The notes under the pieces are model-generated. The model had not been told where the DNA came from. It made no database searches and was given only the letters and a program-made list of their open reading frames with translations. Made by a program: the position numbers and the translations under genes. Of a stretch of DNA of 5,709 nt, positions 1-5,250 are shown piece after piece; the stretch's first letter is position 1; each line of letters opens with the position of its first letter. The stretch lies in NCBI GenBank assembly GCA_002352375.1, contig DEIH01000001.1:1-5709 (forward strand), written 5' to 3'. Source of the DNA: Spirochaeta sp. UBA2779 (GTDB lineage: Bacteria; Spirochaetota; Spirochaetia; DSM-2461).

Positions 1-612
1 CATTTTTTTATAGTCTTCAATATCTGAAAACTGTCCCTGCCCCGGAGTATGATCCATTAAGGAAACCAGTTGGACCTCTTCTCTTTGAAGGCGTTCCATA
101 ACTGCAGGAAGTGCTTTCCGGTTAAGGATGTCATAGCGGAGATGGATCATCGTTCTTGTAACCAGATCTGATCTTTGTTCAATTATCTGATCAATAATTG
201 TCTCAGCATTTTTCATACTCCTCAACGATCGCTTACCCGGCTCCTCAGCAGCAAAGGCAACACAGTGATAAGCTGTGGTTATGCCTACAGGGGGAAGCCT
301 TAGATCAAAATCATGAAGAGCTTCTTTTATAGGAAGCAAGACTCCCGGCCGTGGTTCCAATGCACGTTCCAGAGCATCGGAATGAAGATCTATAATACCG
401 GGAAGCAGCAGTAAACCTGTCACATCATAATGGAGAATATTTCCCGGCAGAGTCTCCGGGGAAATAGAGTCGATTCGACCATCCCGAACAACCAGCGCTT
501 CGTTGTGGTAAATTTCAGAAGGCCCCACAATATCTGCGCCTGTAAGAACAAAATCACCTGTGGCTGCAGAATCTGCAAGATATTTCTTATTTCTTTTTAA
601 AGTAGTTTCCAT
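1..612 (-). CDS. phnM: PhnM-like alpha-D-ribose 1-methylphosphonate 5-triphosphate diphosphatase (N-terminal 204 residues)
   Basis: This amidohydrolase of the C-P lyase pathway removes pyrophosphate from alpha-D-ribose 1-methylphosphonate 5-triphosphate in the cytoplasm. The visible part starts at ATG 612 and runs off the left edge, so about half of a usual PhnM (roughly 380 residues) is present. Seen in the translation: PGIIDLHSDALER at residues 71-83, carrying the metal-binding Asp-x-His type motif, EPRPG at 86-90, GITTAYH further on, HLRYD at 157-161, and MDHTPGQGQF at 186-195. The last is a PhnM hallmark that separates it from other amidohydrolases. From memory, E. coli PhnM has HLRCE where this protein has HLRYD, an acidic-for-acidic change. 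The start is supported by GGGAGA at 618-623 on the minus strand, five bases upstream. It follows the 142-residue gene by 17 bases and is probably the same transcript. Family assignment is firm; exact substrate is inferred. Confidence 0.93.
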   Translation of the reverse strand, partial: METTLKRNKKYLADSAATGDFVLTGADIVGPSEIYHNEALVVRDGRIDSISPETLPGNILHYDVTGLLLLPGIIDLHSDALERALEPRPGVLLPIKEALHDFDLRLPPVGITTAYHCVAFAAEEPGKRSLRSMKNAETIIDQIIEQRSDLVTRTMIHLRYDILNRKALPAVMERLQREEVQLVSLMDHTPGQGQFSDIEDYKKM

Positions 613-629
613 GTTATTCTCCCTTTATT

Positions 630-1058
630 CTATTCGAGGTAATTCTCGTTCAACCTCATAGCATTAGCAAAATAATCTGCCAGAAAGATGTCATTTTCCG
701 GATCTCTGGCTATCACCTGAAAGGTCCCATCAACCTCACTAAGCACCTCGGATATTACTTCAATTCGATGCTTCTTCTCTTTGAGGGTAAGACTGCGCCA
801 CTCTGCTGTATTGAGCCAGACCTGATGGGAAAACCGATCAATTTTTACAATAAATCCACTATCAATCCAGGATTCACAGGCCGTCTTATATTCCGGTCTG
901 GCTGGTGTAATTTCAAGACTGTGCGCAGCCAGAGTTTCATGCTGTTCCCGGGCTATACGATCTGCTTCCGGTTCTTCCTTTGTCAGGAAAAGATAGAGAA
1001 TCATCCCTGCTGATAGTAGAGTAACTGTAACTATTTTAATAATTCTCTTTTTATTCAT
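630..1058 (-). CDS. Unrecognised small membrane-anchored protein in the phn operon
   Basis: I do not recognise this 142-residue protein. It begins with a basic N terminus (MNKKRIIK) and a hydrophobic segment at about residues 8-26, with no lipobox cysteine and no clear signal peptidase site, so it looks like a signal anchor with the rest outside the membrane. The outer part is charged and contains a Cys in TACESWIDSG and a block VWLNTAEWRSLTLKEKKHR with two tryptophans, followed by an amphipathic stretch and an acidic C terminus. The ribosome site is a modest AAGGA/GGAAAG at about 1067-1074. It lies 32 bases after phnE2 and 17 bases before phnM, so co-transcription is very likely, and a role linked to phosphonate uptake or processing is an inference from position alone. 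Codon use looks like its neighbours and the reading frame is intact. Confidence 0.82.
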   Translation of the reverse strand: MNKKRIIKIVTVTLLSAGMILYLFLTKEEPEADRIAREQHETLAAHSLEITPARPEYKTACESWIDSGFIVKIDRFSHQVWLNTAEWRSLTLKEKKHRIEVISEVLSEVDGTFQVIARDPENDIFLADYFANAMRLNENYLE

Positions 1059-1090
1059 AATAAATTCTTTCCTTCAATTCAAAATTATCA

Positions 1091-1951
1091 CTATGGACGA
1101 TACTCCGGGTTCGCAACTATGGCTTTTCGAATTTCTTTAGAAATAGTATCAATTACAGCAACTGTTATAAGAATCATAATAATAATGAAGAAAACCTGCG
1201 GCCAGTTCATAATCCTGATACGATCATACAATTGCATTCCTATCCCGCCGGCTCCAAGAATTCCAAGTATTGATGCGGCCCGTACATTGGATTCAAAAAA
1301 ATAGAGAACATTGGAGAGCATAATCGGCAATACCTGGGGAATAAAGGCATATCGAATAATCTGTATGGGACCTGCACCTGTACTTTTTGCCCCGTCAATT
1401 TGGGAGGTATCAACATTTTCAATCGATTCGGCAAAAAGTTTTGCCAATGTTGCCGTATCGGTAATGATAATGGCCATAATTCCTGCGAAGGGTCCGAGAC
1501 CGGCTACGTTGACAAACATAAGGGCCCAGATAAGGGTATTGATACCCCTGATTACATCGAAAAAGCGCCTTAAAACTATATGAATAATTGTACTGGGAAT
1601 GATATTCTTCGCTGCCAGAAAACCAAGGGGAACAGCAAATAGAAATCCAAACAGTGTGCCAAGGAAGGCCATTGCCAGTGTTTCCCCCATAGCATAAATA
1701 AATTCAGATATCCAACCACCATGAGTAGGGGGGAAAAACATCATCACCATTTGAAAAAACTTACCTATACCAAAAAAAATTGTAAATGGATTAATCTGAA
1801 GCTTCCAAAGTGAAATTACCGTTAGAATTACTATACCTGAAATTGTTATAAATCTATAACGACGCTGCTTCTCTGGAATGTGGAAAGCTTCCGGAACAAG
1901 AATCTCCATTTCTGTAATAAGATCCCGGTTTATATTTTTTGTCTGTATCAT
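1091..1951 (-). CDS. phnE: Phosphonate ABC transporter permease, second subunit
   Basis: This is a 286-residue inner-membrane permease of the PhnE family and forms half of the channel of a phosphonate importer. Hydrophobic segments occur at about residues 35-50, 55-72, 88-115, 138-165, 205-220 and 253-270. The cytoplasmic coupling loop that contacts the ATPase is seen at about 185-206 (IDGAKSTGAGPIQ...YAFIPQ). The family's C-terminal signature NVRAASILGILGAGGIG lies at 222-238. Its ATG overlaps the stop of the upstream permease gene as ATGA, the usual sign of translational coupling. A TTGGAGG at 1964-1970 sits 12 bases upstream, inside the preceding gene, which is rather far. It is clearly related to, but diverged from, the neighbouring permease, so the channel is probably a heterodimer. 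phnE2 would be a descriptive label. Confidence 0.95.
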   Translation of the reverse strand: MIQTKNINRDLITEMEILVPEAFHIPEKQRRYRFITISGIVILTVISLWKLQINPFTIFFGIGKFFQMVMMFFPPTHGGWISEFIYAMGETLAMAFLGTLFGFLFAVPLGFLAAKNIIPSTIIHIVLRRFFDVIRGINTLIWALMFVNVAGLGPFAGIMAIIITDTATLAKLFAESIENVDTSQIDGAKSTGAGPIQIIRYAFIPQVLPIMLSNVLYFFESNVRAASILGILGAGGIGMQLYDRIRIMNWPQVFFIIIMILITVAVIDTISKEIRKAIVANPEYRP

Positions 1952-2838
1952 ATAAGTTTTTCGCCTCCAATTAGTTGATGTCTTAATTTTTCACTAACCC
2001 AGTCCAAAAAAAACACAAGGAGAATAATCATTATTGTGATAGCACTAATTTGTTTAAACTGAAATTGCCTGATTGCAGTCATCAATTCCATGCCTATTCC
2101 ACCAGCACCAACTAATCCTACAACCGTGGCTGCCCGTATATTCCATTCCAATCTAAGAATAGTGTAACTGATATAATTTGGAAGGACCTGGGGAACTACA
2201 CCAAACCAAATTGTCTGAACCCAGTTTCCTCCGGTAGATTTGATTCCCTCTACATCCTCCATGGAAATATTCTCATTTACCTCAGAAAAAAGTTTTCCCA
2301 AAGACCCTGTTGAATGAACTGCAATAGCCAGGACACCCGGGAGTGGTCCCAAACTAAAGGCAAAGACAAAAAGAAGTGCATATACCATTTCCGGAACAGC
2401 CCGGGCAATATCCAAAATCCTTCTGCAGAGAAAGAAGACAGATGTACTTCTAATCAGATTCCGTGAAGCGGGAAAAGATATTACAAAGGCAAAGATAACA
2501 CTTAGAAAGGTGGCAAGAAATGCAATCAGTATAGTATCAACAAGGTGTCCCACCCAGATGTCCCCTCTGGCGTACCATACCCCTACATCATATCCAAGAG
2601 AATTCATTCTCAATATAGGGATGGTTTCTTTAAGATAGTTCCAGGCTGCTGGAAGATTGAGAATTTTCTCCATGGTCACATCGCCGATTACTAAGGAAAA
2701 TAGAAAGGCTGCTGCGAAAAGAACAATCCACACCACAGTGTAAATTCGCCTCTTAGCCAGCTGTTTATTCCGCTGTTCTTCAAAAAGTGAAGTTTTTAAT
2801 CCCAGGGTTATATCCCACTGATATTCCTGTGTCTGCAT
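1948..2838 (-). CDS. phnE: Phosphonate ABC transporter permease, first subunit
   Basis: This is a PhnE-family inner-membrane permease of 296 residues, starting MQTQEYQWD. An in-frame ATG lies 51 bases further upstream at 2889, but it falls inside a hairpin, has no ribosome site and adds an atypical Cys/Pro-rich leader. The ATG at 2838 has GGGAGGG directly before it and was chosen. Hydrophobic segments appear at about residues 33-52, 98-122, 150-175, 212-226 and 263-280. The ATPase-coupling loop is at about 197-218 (EGIKSTGGNW...VVPQ), and the family signature NIRAATVVGLVGAGGIG is at 233-249. A long periplasmic stretch (about 53-97) precedes the core, as is common for the first of two PhnE subunits. 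It overlaps the next permease gene by four bases. phnE1 would be a descriptive label. Confidence 0.95.
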   Translation of the reverse strand: MQTQEYQWDITLGLKTSLFEEQRNKQLAKRRIYTVVWIVLFAAAFLFSLVIGDVTMEKILNLPAAWNYLKETIPILRMNSLGYDVGVWYARGDIWVGHLVDTILIAFLATFLSVIFAFVISFPASRNLIRSTSVFFLCRRILDIARAVPEMVYALLFVFAFSLGPLPGVLAIAVHSTGSLGKLFSEVNENISMEDVEGIKSTGGNWVQTIWFGVVPQVLPNYISYTILRLEWNIRAATVVGLVGAGGIGMELMTAIRQFQFKQISAITIMIILLVFFLDWVSEKLRHQLIGGEKLI

Positions 2839-2841
2839 TTT

Positions 2842-2848
2842 CCCTCCC
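2842..2848 (-). promoter_or_regulatory. Ribosome binding site fixing the phnE1 start
   Basis: The minus strand reads GGGAGGG followed by AAA and the ATG at 2838. The spacing is short, about 3-4 bases, but the match to the anti-Shine-Dalgarno sequence is strong. It favours the 2838 start over the in-frame ATG at 2889. Confidence 0.75.
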
Positions 2849-2855
2849 AATGACG

Positions 2856-2892
2856 GACAAAAAGAGACCGGTGGGCAAAATACACCCACCGG
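2856..2892 (-). terminator. Intercistronic hairpin with T-run between phnD and phnE1 (attenuator or mRNA-stabilising stem)
   Basis: Eight bases after the phnD stop codon the transcript reads CCGGTGGG, a 9-base loop, then CCCACCGG. This is a perfect 8-bp stem with seven G/C pairs (arms 2885-2892 and 2868-2875). It is followed by TCTCTTTTTG, an interrupted U-rich tract at about 2858-2867. The shape is that of a weak intrinsic terminator inside an operon. Such hairpins often follow binding-protein genes and raise their expression relative to the permeases, by partial termination or by blocking 3' exonucleases. The sequence alone does not say which of the two occurs. Confidence 0.7.
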
Positions 2893-2900
2893 AATAGCTT

Positions 2901-3848
2901 CTAATTATTCCCGGAAGCTCTGGCTTTATCGTTTAACTGAACCATCTCAATAAAATCCACATACCTCTCATGACTTACTGCAATATAGCCGTTCCCCGGA
3001 GGATCAGGGGCAAAATACCCGGCATAACTTTCAGGATCTGCTTCGGGCCAGGCTAACATGGCAGAACGGAAGTCCTCCTTCATTTGATTAGGTAGCGAAG
3101 CAATACAGGCAATAGGTCCATTAGGAATTAGAGGTGAAGTCCATATCTTACGAATTAATTCAGGATCTAACATTCCCTTGGCAGCCATTCGCTGAGGATT
3201 ACCCCGCTGTTCGTTTGTCCAATACGTACAGGCCGCATCGTATGTTCCTTCAACCACAGCCAAAATTCCCATTTCATGATTACCGGAAAAACCGGTTGTA
3301 CCAAAATATTCATCGGGATCCATTCCGGCACGACGCAGGTAGAAGCTGGGAACCAGAAACCCGGAAGTTGAATTGGGATCGGCAAAAGCAAGGTTGGCAC
3401 CCTTAAGATCTTCTATAGATGAATAATCCGAATCGGATCGGACCCAGATGGTTGAGTGATAACCGGACCCACCGGTTTCATCAAGAGAGGTAACCAGAGG
3501 CTCTACATTCCCATCTGTAACCATCCAGGCACGGGAATAGGAAGCAGTACCATATGAAGCAAACTGAATATGACCGGCACGCATGGCCTCGATTGTTCCT
3601 GCATAATCAGAAGCCGCAAAAAACTCCACTTTAACATCAAGAGCCTTCTCCAGATAGTTTATGAGAAACTGATTCCGGGCAATCCGGTCAGCTTCATTTT
3701 CCGAACTGATAGCGCTGTAAGTAATGGTCGGATATATATCCTGCCATCTTCCTTCTGCACCGATTGTTTTTTCCTGTTTCCCATTGGCAAACAGAGTGAA
3801 CGATATCCCGGCAAGAAGAATTAAAAATAATACTGTACTTTTCTTCAT
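2901..3848 (-). CDS. phnD: Phosphonate ABC transporter periplasmic substrate-binding protein
   Basis: This is a 315-residue type II periplasmic binding protein of the PhnD family that captures phosphonates or related P-oxyanions and delivers them to the PhnE pair. The start MKKSTVLF was chosen because AGGAG lies seven bases upstream (3856-3860) and a signal peptide follows directly: basic MKK, a hydrophobic run to about residue 20 and a probable signal peptidase I site after LFA (residue 21). There is no lipobox Cys. Family motifs seen are DYAGTIEAMRAG (81-92), GGSGYHSTIWV (126-136), DPNSTSGFLVP (157-167), SGNHE (188-192) and SPLIPNGP (238-245). By comparison with E. coli PhnD recalled from memory, the phosphonate-holding Ser160-Thr161-Ser162 and His191 and both pocket tyrosines (82, 130) are kept. 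The acidic residues equivalent to Glu177 and Asp205 appear to be Thr211 and Gly244. Ligand preference may therefore differ from 2-aminoethylphosphonate. Confidence 0.95.
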   Translation of the reverse strand: MKKSTVLFLILLAGISFTLFANGKQEKTIGAEGRWQDIYPTITYSAISSENEADRIARNQFLINYLEKALDVKVEFFAASDYAGTIEAMRAGHIQFASYGTASYSRAWMVTDGNVEPLVTSLDETGGSGYHSTIWVRSDSDYSSIEDLKGANLAFADPNSTSGFLVPSFYLRRAGMDPDEYFGTTGFSGNHEMGILAVVEGTYDAACTYWTNEQRGNPQRMAAKGMLDPELIRKIWTSPLIPNGPIACIASLPNQMKEDFRSAMLAWPEADPESYAGYFAPDPPGNGYIAVSHERYVDFIEMVQLNDKARASGNN

Positions 3849-3855
3849 CTTTTTA

Positions 3856-3860
3856 CTCCT
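3856..3860 (-). promoter_or_regulatory. Ribosome binding site fixing the phnD start
   Basis: The minus strand reads AGGAG seven bases before the ATG at 3848, directly ahead of a canonical signal peptide. An in-frame ATG at 3902 would add 18 residues ahead of the signal peptide and is disfavoured. Confidence 0.8.
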
Positions 3861-3908
3861 AAGTAATATATTTAAACCCTGGGAATACACCCCCGAATTC
3901 ATTTATTA

Positions 3909-4697
3909 TCAGACACACGCAACTGCAAGATTTTCTGCATCGTGTTCGAGCTCTACCTCTGCATCTTCTACATGGTAAATTGATCTGACAACTTCAGTAC
4001 TTAATTGGGAAGGAGTCCCATCAAAGACAATCCGGCCATCCTTCATCCCGATTATCCGCTCACAGTAGGCTCTGGCCGAAGAAAGGTGATGGATGCTGGC
4101 TACAACGGTATGCCCCTCCTTCTGGTTAATACTCCGGAGAGTATCCATAACATGTGCAGCACTTATTGGATCCAGCGATGCAATGGGTTCATCCGCCAGA
4201 ATAATCAAAGGATCCTGCATCAGAGCACGGGCTATTGCAACCCGCTGCTGTTGACCTCCGGAGAGTTGATCACAACGCTTCAGGGCCTGGTCTACAATAT
4301 CCACACGATCCAAAGCCTCTATAGCCATGGCACGCTCTTCTTTTGTAAAGTGCATTAGCATAGACGAAATAGTCCCATGTTTTCTCAATCGTCCCATAAG
4401 AACATTCGTTAATACCGATAGTCTTTTTACCAGATTAAACTGCTGAAAAATCATGGCACAATTGCTTCGCCAATCCAGCAGGTCCTGCCCCTTATAAGCA
4501 CTTACTTCATCCTCATAGAACATAATTTTTCCGGAACAAGGTTCCCAAAGCCGGTTGATCAACCGCAGCAAGGTTGATTTTCCCGCCCCGGAAGAACCGA
4601 TAATACCAACCATCTGTCCCTGAGGGATATCCAAATTCACATGATCAACTGCATTCAATGTCCCGAATGACTTTGTTACATTTTCCAATCGAAGCAT
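3909..4697 (-). CDS. phnC: Phosphonate ABC transporter ATP-binding protein
   Basis: This is a 262-residue cytoplasmic ATPase that drives the PhnD-PhnE importer. All nucleotide-binding motifs are intact: Walker A GSSGAGKST at residues 34-42, Q-loop IFQQFNLV at 83-90, signature LSGGQQQR at 145-152, Walker B LIILADEP at 164-171, D-loop SLD at 174-176 and the switch His in SIHHL (His203). The segment ARAYCERIIGMKDGRIVFDG (209-227) is typical of PhnC within the wider ATPase family. The last 20 or so residues form an acidic tail (VEDAEVELEHDAEN) that I do not recall as usual and whose role is unknown. The start is fixed by a strong AAGGAGG at 4703-4709, five bases upstream. It is the first gene of the operon, 60 bases ahead of phnD. 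Confidence 0.96.
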   Translation of the reverse strand: MLRLENVTKSFGTLNAVDHVNLDIPQGQMVGIIGSSGAGKSTLLRLINRLWEPCSGKIMFYEDEVSAYKGQDLLDWRSNCAMIFQQFNLVKRLSVLTNVLMGRLRKHGTISSMLMHFTKEERAMAIEALDRVDIVDQALKRCDQLSGGQQQRVAIARALMQDPLIILADEPIASLDPISAAHVMDTLRSINQKEGHTVVASIHHLSSARAYCERIIGMKDGRIVFDGTPSQLSTEVVRSIYHVEDAEVELEHDAENLAVACV

Positions 4698-4723
4698 TCC
4701 AGCCTCCTTACAAGTTTGTTTGC

Positions 4724-4740
4724 AACCTTTCCATAAGGTT
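4724..4740. promoter_or_regulatory. Perfect dyad AACCTT-N5-AAGGTT in the phnC leader
   Basis: The plus strand reads AACCTT, TCCAT, AAGGTT: two perfect 6-base arms around a 5-base centre, 26 bases upstream of the phnC start codon. It could be an operator site of about 17 bp or a small hairpin in the leader mRNA. No U-run follows it, so it is not a normal terminator. Chance remains possible in AT-rich DNA. Confidence 0.4.
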
Positions 4741-4760
4741 TAGGCACATTATTAAAGTTG

Positions 4761-4783
4761 ATTGTTAGGAAATTATTAACAAT
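4761..4783. promoter_or_regulatory. Perfect dyad ATTGTTA-N9-TAACAAT, candidate operator
   Basis: Two perfect 7-base arms (4761-4767 and 4777-4783) are separated by nine bases, giving arm centres 16 bases apart. The geometry would suit a dimeric regulator binding near the promoter. The arms are AT-rich in an AT-rich region, which weakens the case. No regulator gene is in the window to pair with it. Confidence 0.4.
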
Positions 4784-4920
4784 TGATTAAAAAGAAATTA
4801 GTAATTAGTAAGCATTTCGTTAATTGGAATTTTTAGAAAGAATACTGATTAAGGTTATGGATTTGGAATAAACTTTTCATGTTAAACTTGATTTAGCAGA
4901 AAGATATATTTGATTCTGTA

Positions 4921-5010
4921 GAGACGTAGCGCTTTGTACAGCACGCTAAGGTCGCATAGCCGAGCAGTAAGCGAAGCGCACGACCAGGCTACGTTCTATG
5001 ACCAGAACAT
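4921..5010. repeat. GC-richer structured segment with nested inverted repeats (possible repeat element)
   Basis: At 4921 base composition jumps from about 23% to about 54% GC (hand count over 90 bases). Inverted repeats seen: ACGTAGC at 4924-4930 with GCTACGT at 4988-4994; GCGCTT at 4929-4934 with AAGCGC at 4974-4979; GGTCG at 4950-4954 with CGACC at 4981-4985; TAGCC at 4957-4961 with GGCTA at 4987-4991; GTTCT at 4993-4997 with AGAAC at 5004-5008. Some pairings are mutually exclusive. On the minus strand the segment starts two bases after the stop codon of the gnd remnant. It could be a dispersed intergenic repeat, a folded RNA, or the old downstream flank of gnd. I do not recognise it, and only one copy is visible. 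Confidence 0.5.
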
Positions 5011-5160
5011 CTATGCGTTATATGTAGACGAAGAAACTTCACCGCCGGTTCCTGTCCAGTTAGTATGAAAGAATTCCCCTCTCGGTTTATCCACTCTTTC
5101 ATAAGTATTGGCACCAAAATAATCTCTTTGAGCCTGCAGCAGATTAGCCGGGAGTCTGTT
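5011..5160 (-). pseudogene. gnd: 6-phosphogluconate dehydrogenase, C-terminal remnant (49 codons plus stop)
   Basis: The minus strand encodes RLPANLLQAQRDYFGA, then TYERVDKPRGEFFHTNW and finally TGTGGEVSSSTYNA with stop TAG at 5013-5011. This is the conserved C-terminal tail of 6-phosphogluconate dehydrogenase, the NADP-linked oxidative decarboxylase of the pentose phosphate pathway, normally about 470-490 residues. In intact enzymes this tail reaches into the active site of the partner subunit, and the His in FHTNW is probably one of its substrate-binding residues. Everything upstream is missing: the codon before the first Asn is TAG, and no gnd-like sequence follows in any frame I read. No start codon or ribosome site is seen, so it is a non-functional remnant. 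The kept part has no internal stop or frameshift, which suggests a recent break. Confidence 0.88.
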
Positions 5161-5244
5161 CTAATGGGAGACGTTCCTTCCCCGATAAACCCTCCATCAG
5201 GATGTTATTTTCATCCAAGATGCCCCAGGGCTATGGAACAGGAG
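5149..5244 (+). pseudogene. Oligopeptide/dipeptide ABC transporter ATPase, C-terminal remnant (OppD/OppF/Dpp type)
   Basis: The plus strand reads RESVLMGDVPSPINPP followed by SGCYFHPRCPRAMEQEL in one frame. The GDVPSP-x-NPPSGC-x-FHPRCP pattern is the C-terminal signature of peptide/nickel transporter ATPases (oligo_HPY-type region), whose two cysteines are well conserved. In a whole protein this follows some 280 residues of ATPase domain; none of that is present here. The frame stays open leftwards across the gnd remnant by chance and rightwards into the next gene, so there is no stop of its own. Similarity fades at about 5235-5244. The left boundary is uncertain by about ten bases because it overlaps the gnd remnant on the other strand. 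Confidence 0.85.
5240..5244 (+). promoter_or_regulatory. Ribosome binding site for the exported protein gene
   Basis: AGGAG lies six bases before the ATG at 5251 and supports that start over the in-frame ATG at 5233. The site sits at the end of the transporter-ATPase remnant, within its reading frame. Confidence 0.65.
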
Positions 5245-5250
5245 TTGTTT

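Larger units (their letters stand above)
4698..4920 (-). promoter_or_regulatory. AT-rich leader and probable control region of the phn operon
   Basis: This non-coding stretch upstream of phnC is about 23% GC over 4741-4920 (counted by hand) and should hold the operon promoter. I could not settle on -35 and -10 boxes. A weak pair TTAATA (4775-4780) and TTTAAT (4751-4756), 18 bases apart on the minus strand, is possible. The region holds two perfect dyads, listed separately, and a tandem ATTAGTA ATTAGTA at 4797-4810. I saw no clear riboswitch and no gene remnant here. Confidence 0.5.

Noticed and set aside
2839..2889. Longer phnE1 reading frame starting at ATG 2889
   Set aside because: That ATG lies inside the GC-rich hairpin, has no ribosome site and adds a Cys/Pro-rich leader not expected in PhnE. 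The 2838 ATG has a strong GGGAGGG.
3849..3902. Longer phnD reading frame starting at ATG 3902
   Set aside because: It would place 18 residues before a textbook signal peptide; AGGAG sits at the right distance from the 3848 ATG.
4005..4358. Plus-strand open frame of 117 codons opposite phnC
   Set aside because: It is antisense to the most conserved part of the ATPase gene and its product looks like a random reverse translation. The same holds for open frames opposite phnD and the permeases.
4724..4740. Dyad near phnC read as a terminator for a gene upstream
   Set aside because: The stem is only six weak-to-moderate pairs with no T-run on either strand, and no intact gene ends nearby.
4797..4810. 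Tandem ATTAGTA ATTAGTA
   Set aside because: Two copies of a 7-base AT-rich word in a region of 23% GC are easily due to chance; too short to call a repeat locus.
5011..5030. GCGTTATATG, which resembles an integron attC R' box next to the inverted-repeat segment
   Set aside because: These bases encode the gnd C terminus (Thr-Tyr-Asn-Ala-stop) on the minus strand, and no complementary R'' box such as ATATAAC is found on the far side of the structured segment.
5002..5250. Plus-strand frame open from 5002 into the gene at 5251, suggesting a longer protein
   Set aside because: From 5002 to about 5148 it is antisense to clear gnd coding sequence and resembles nothing. The ribosome site and signal peptide favour 5251.
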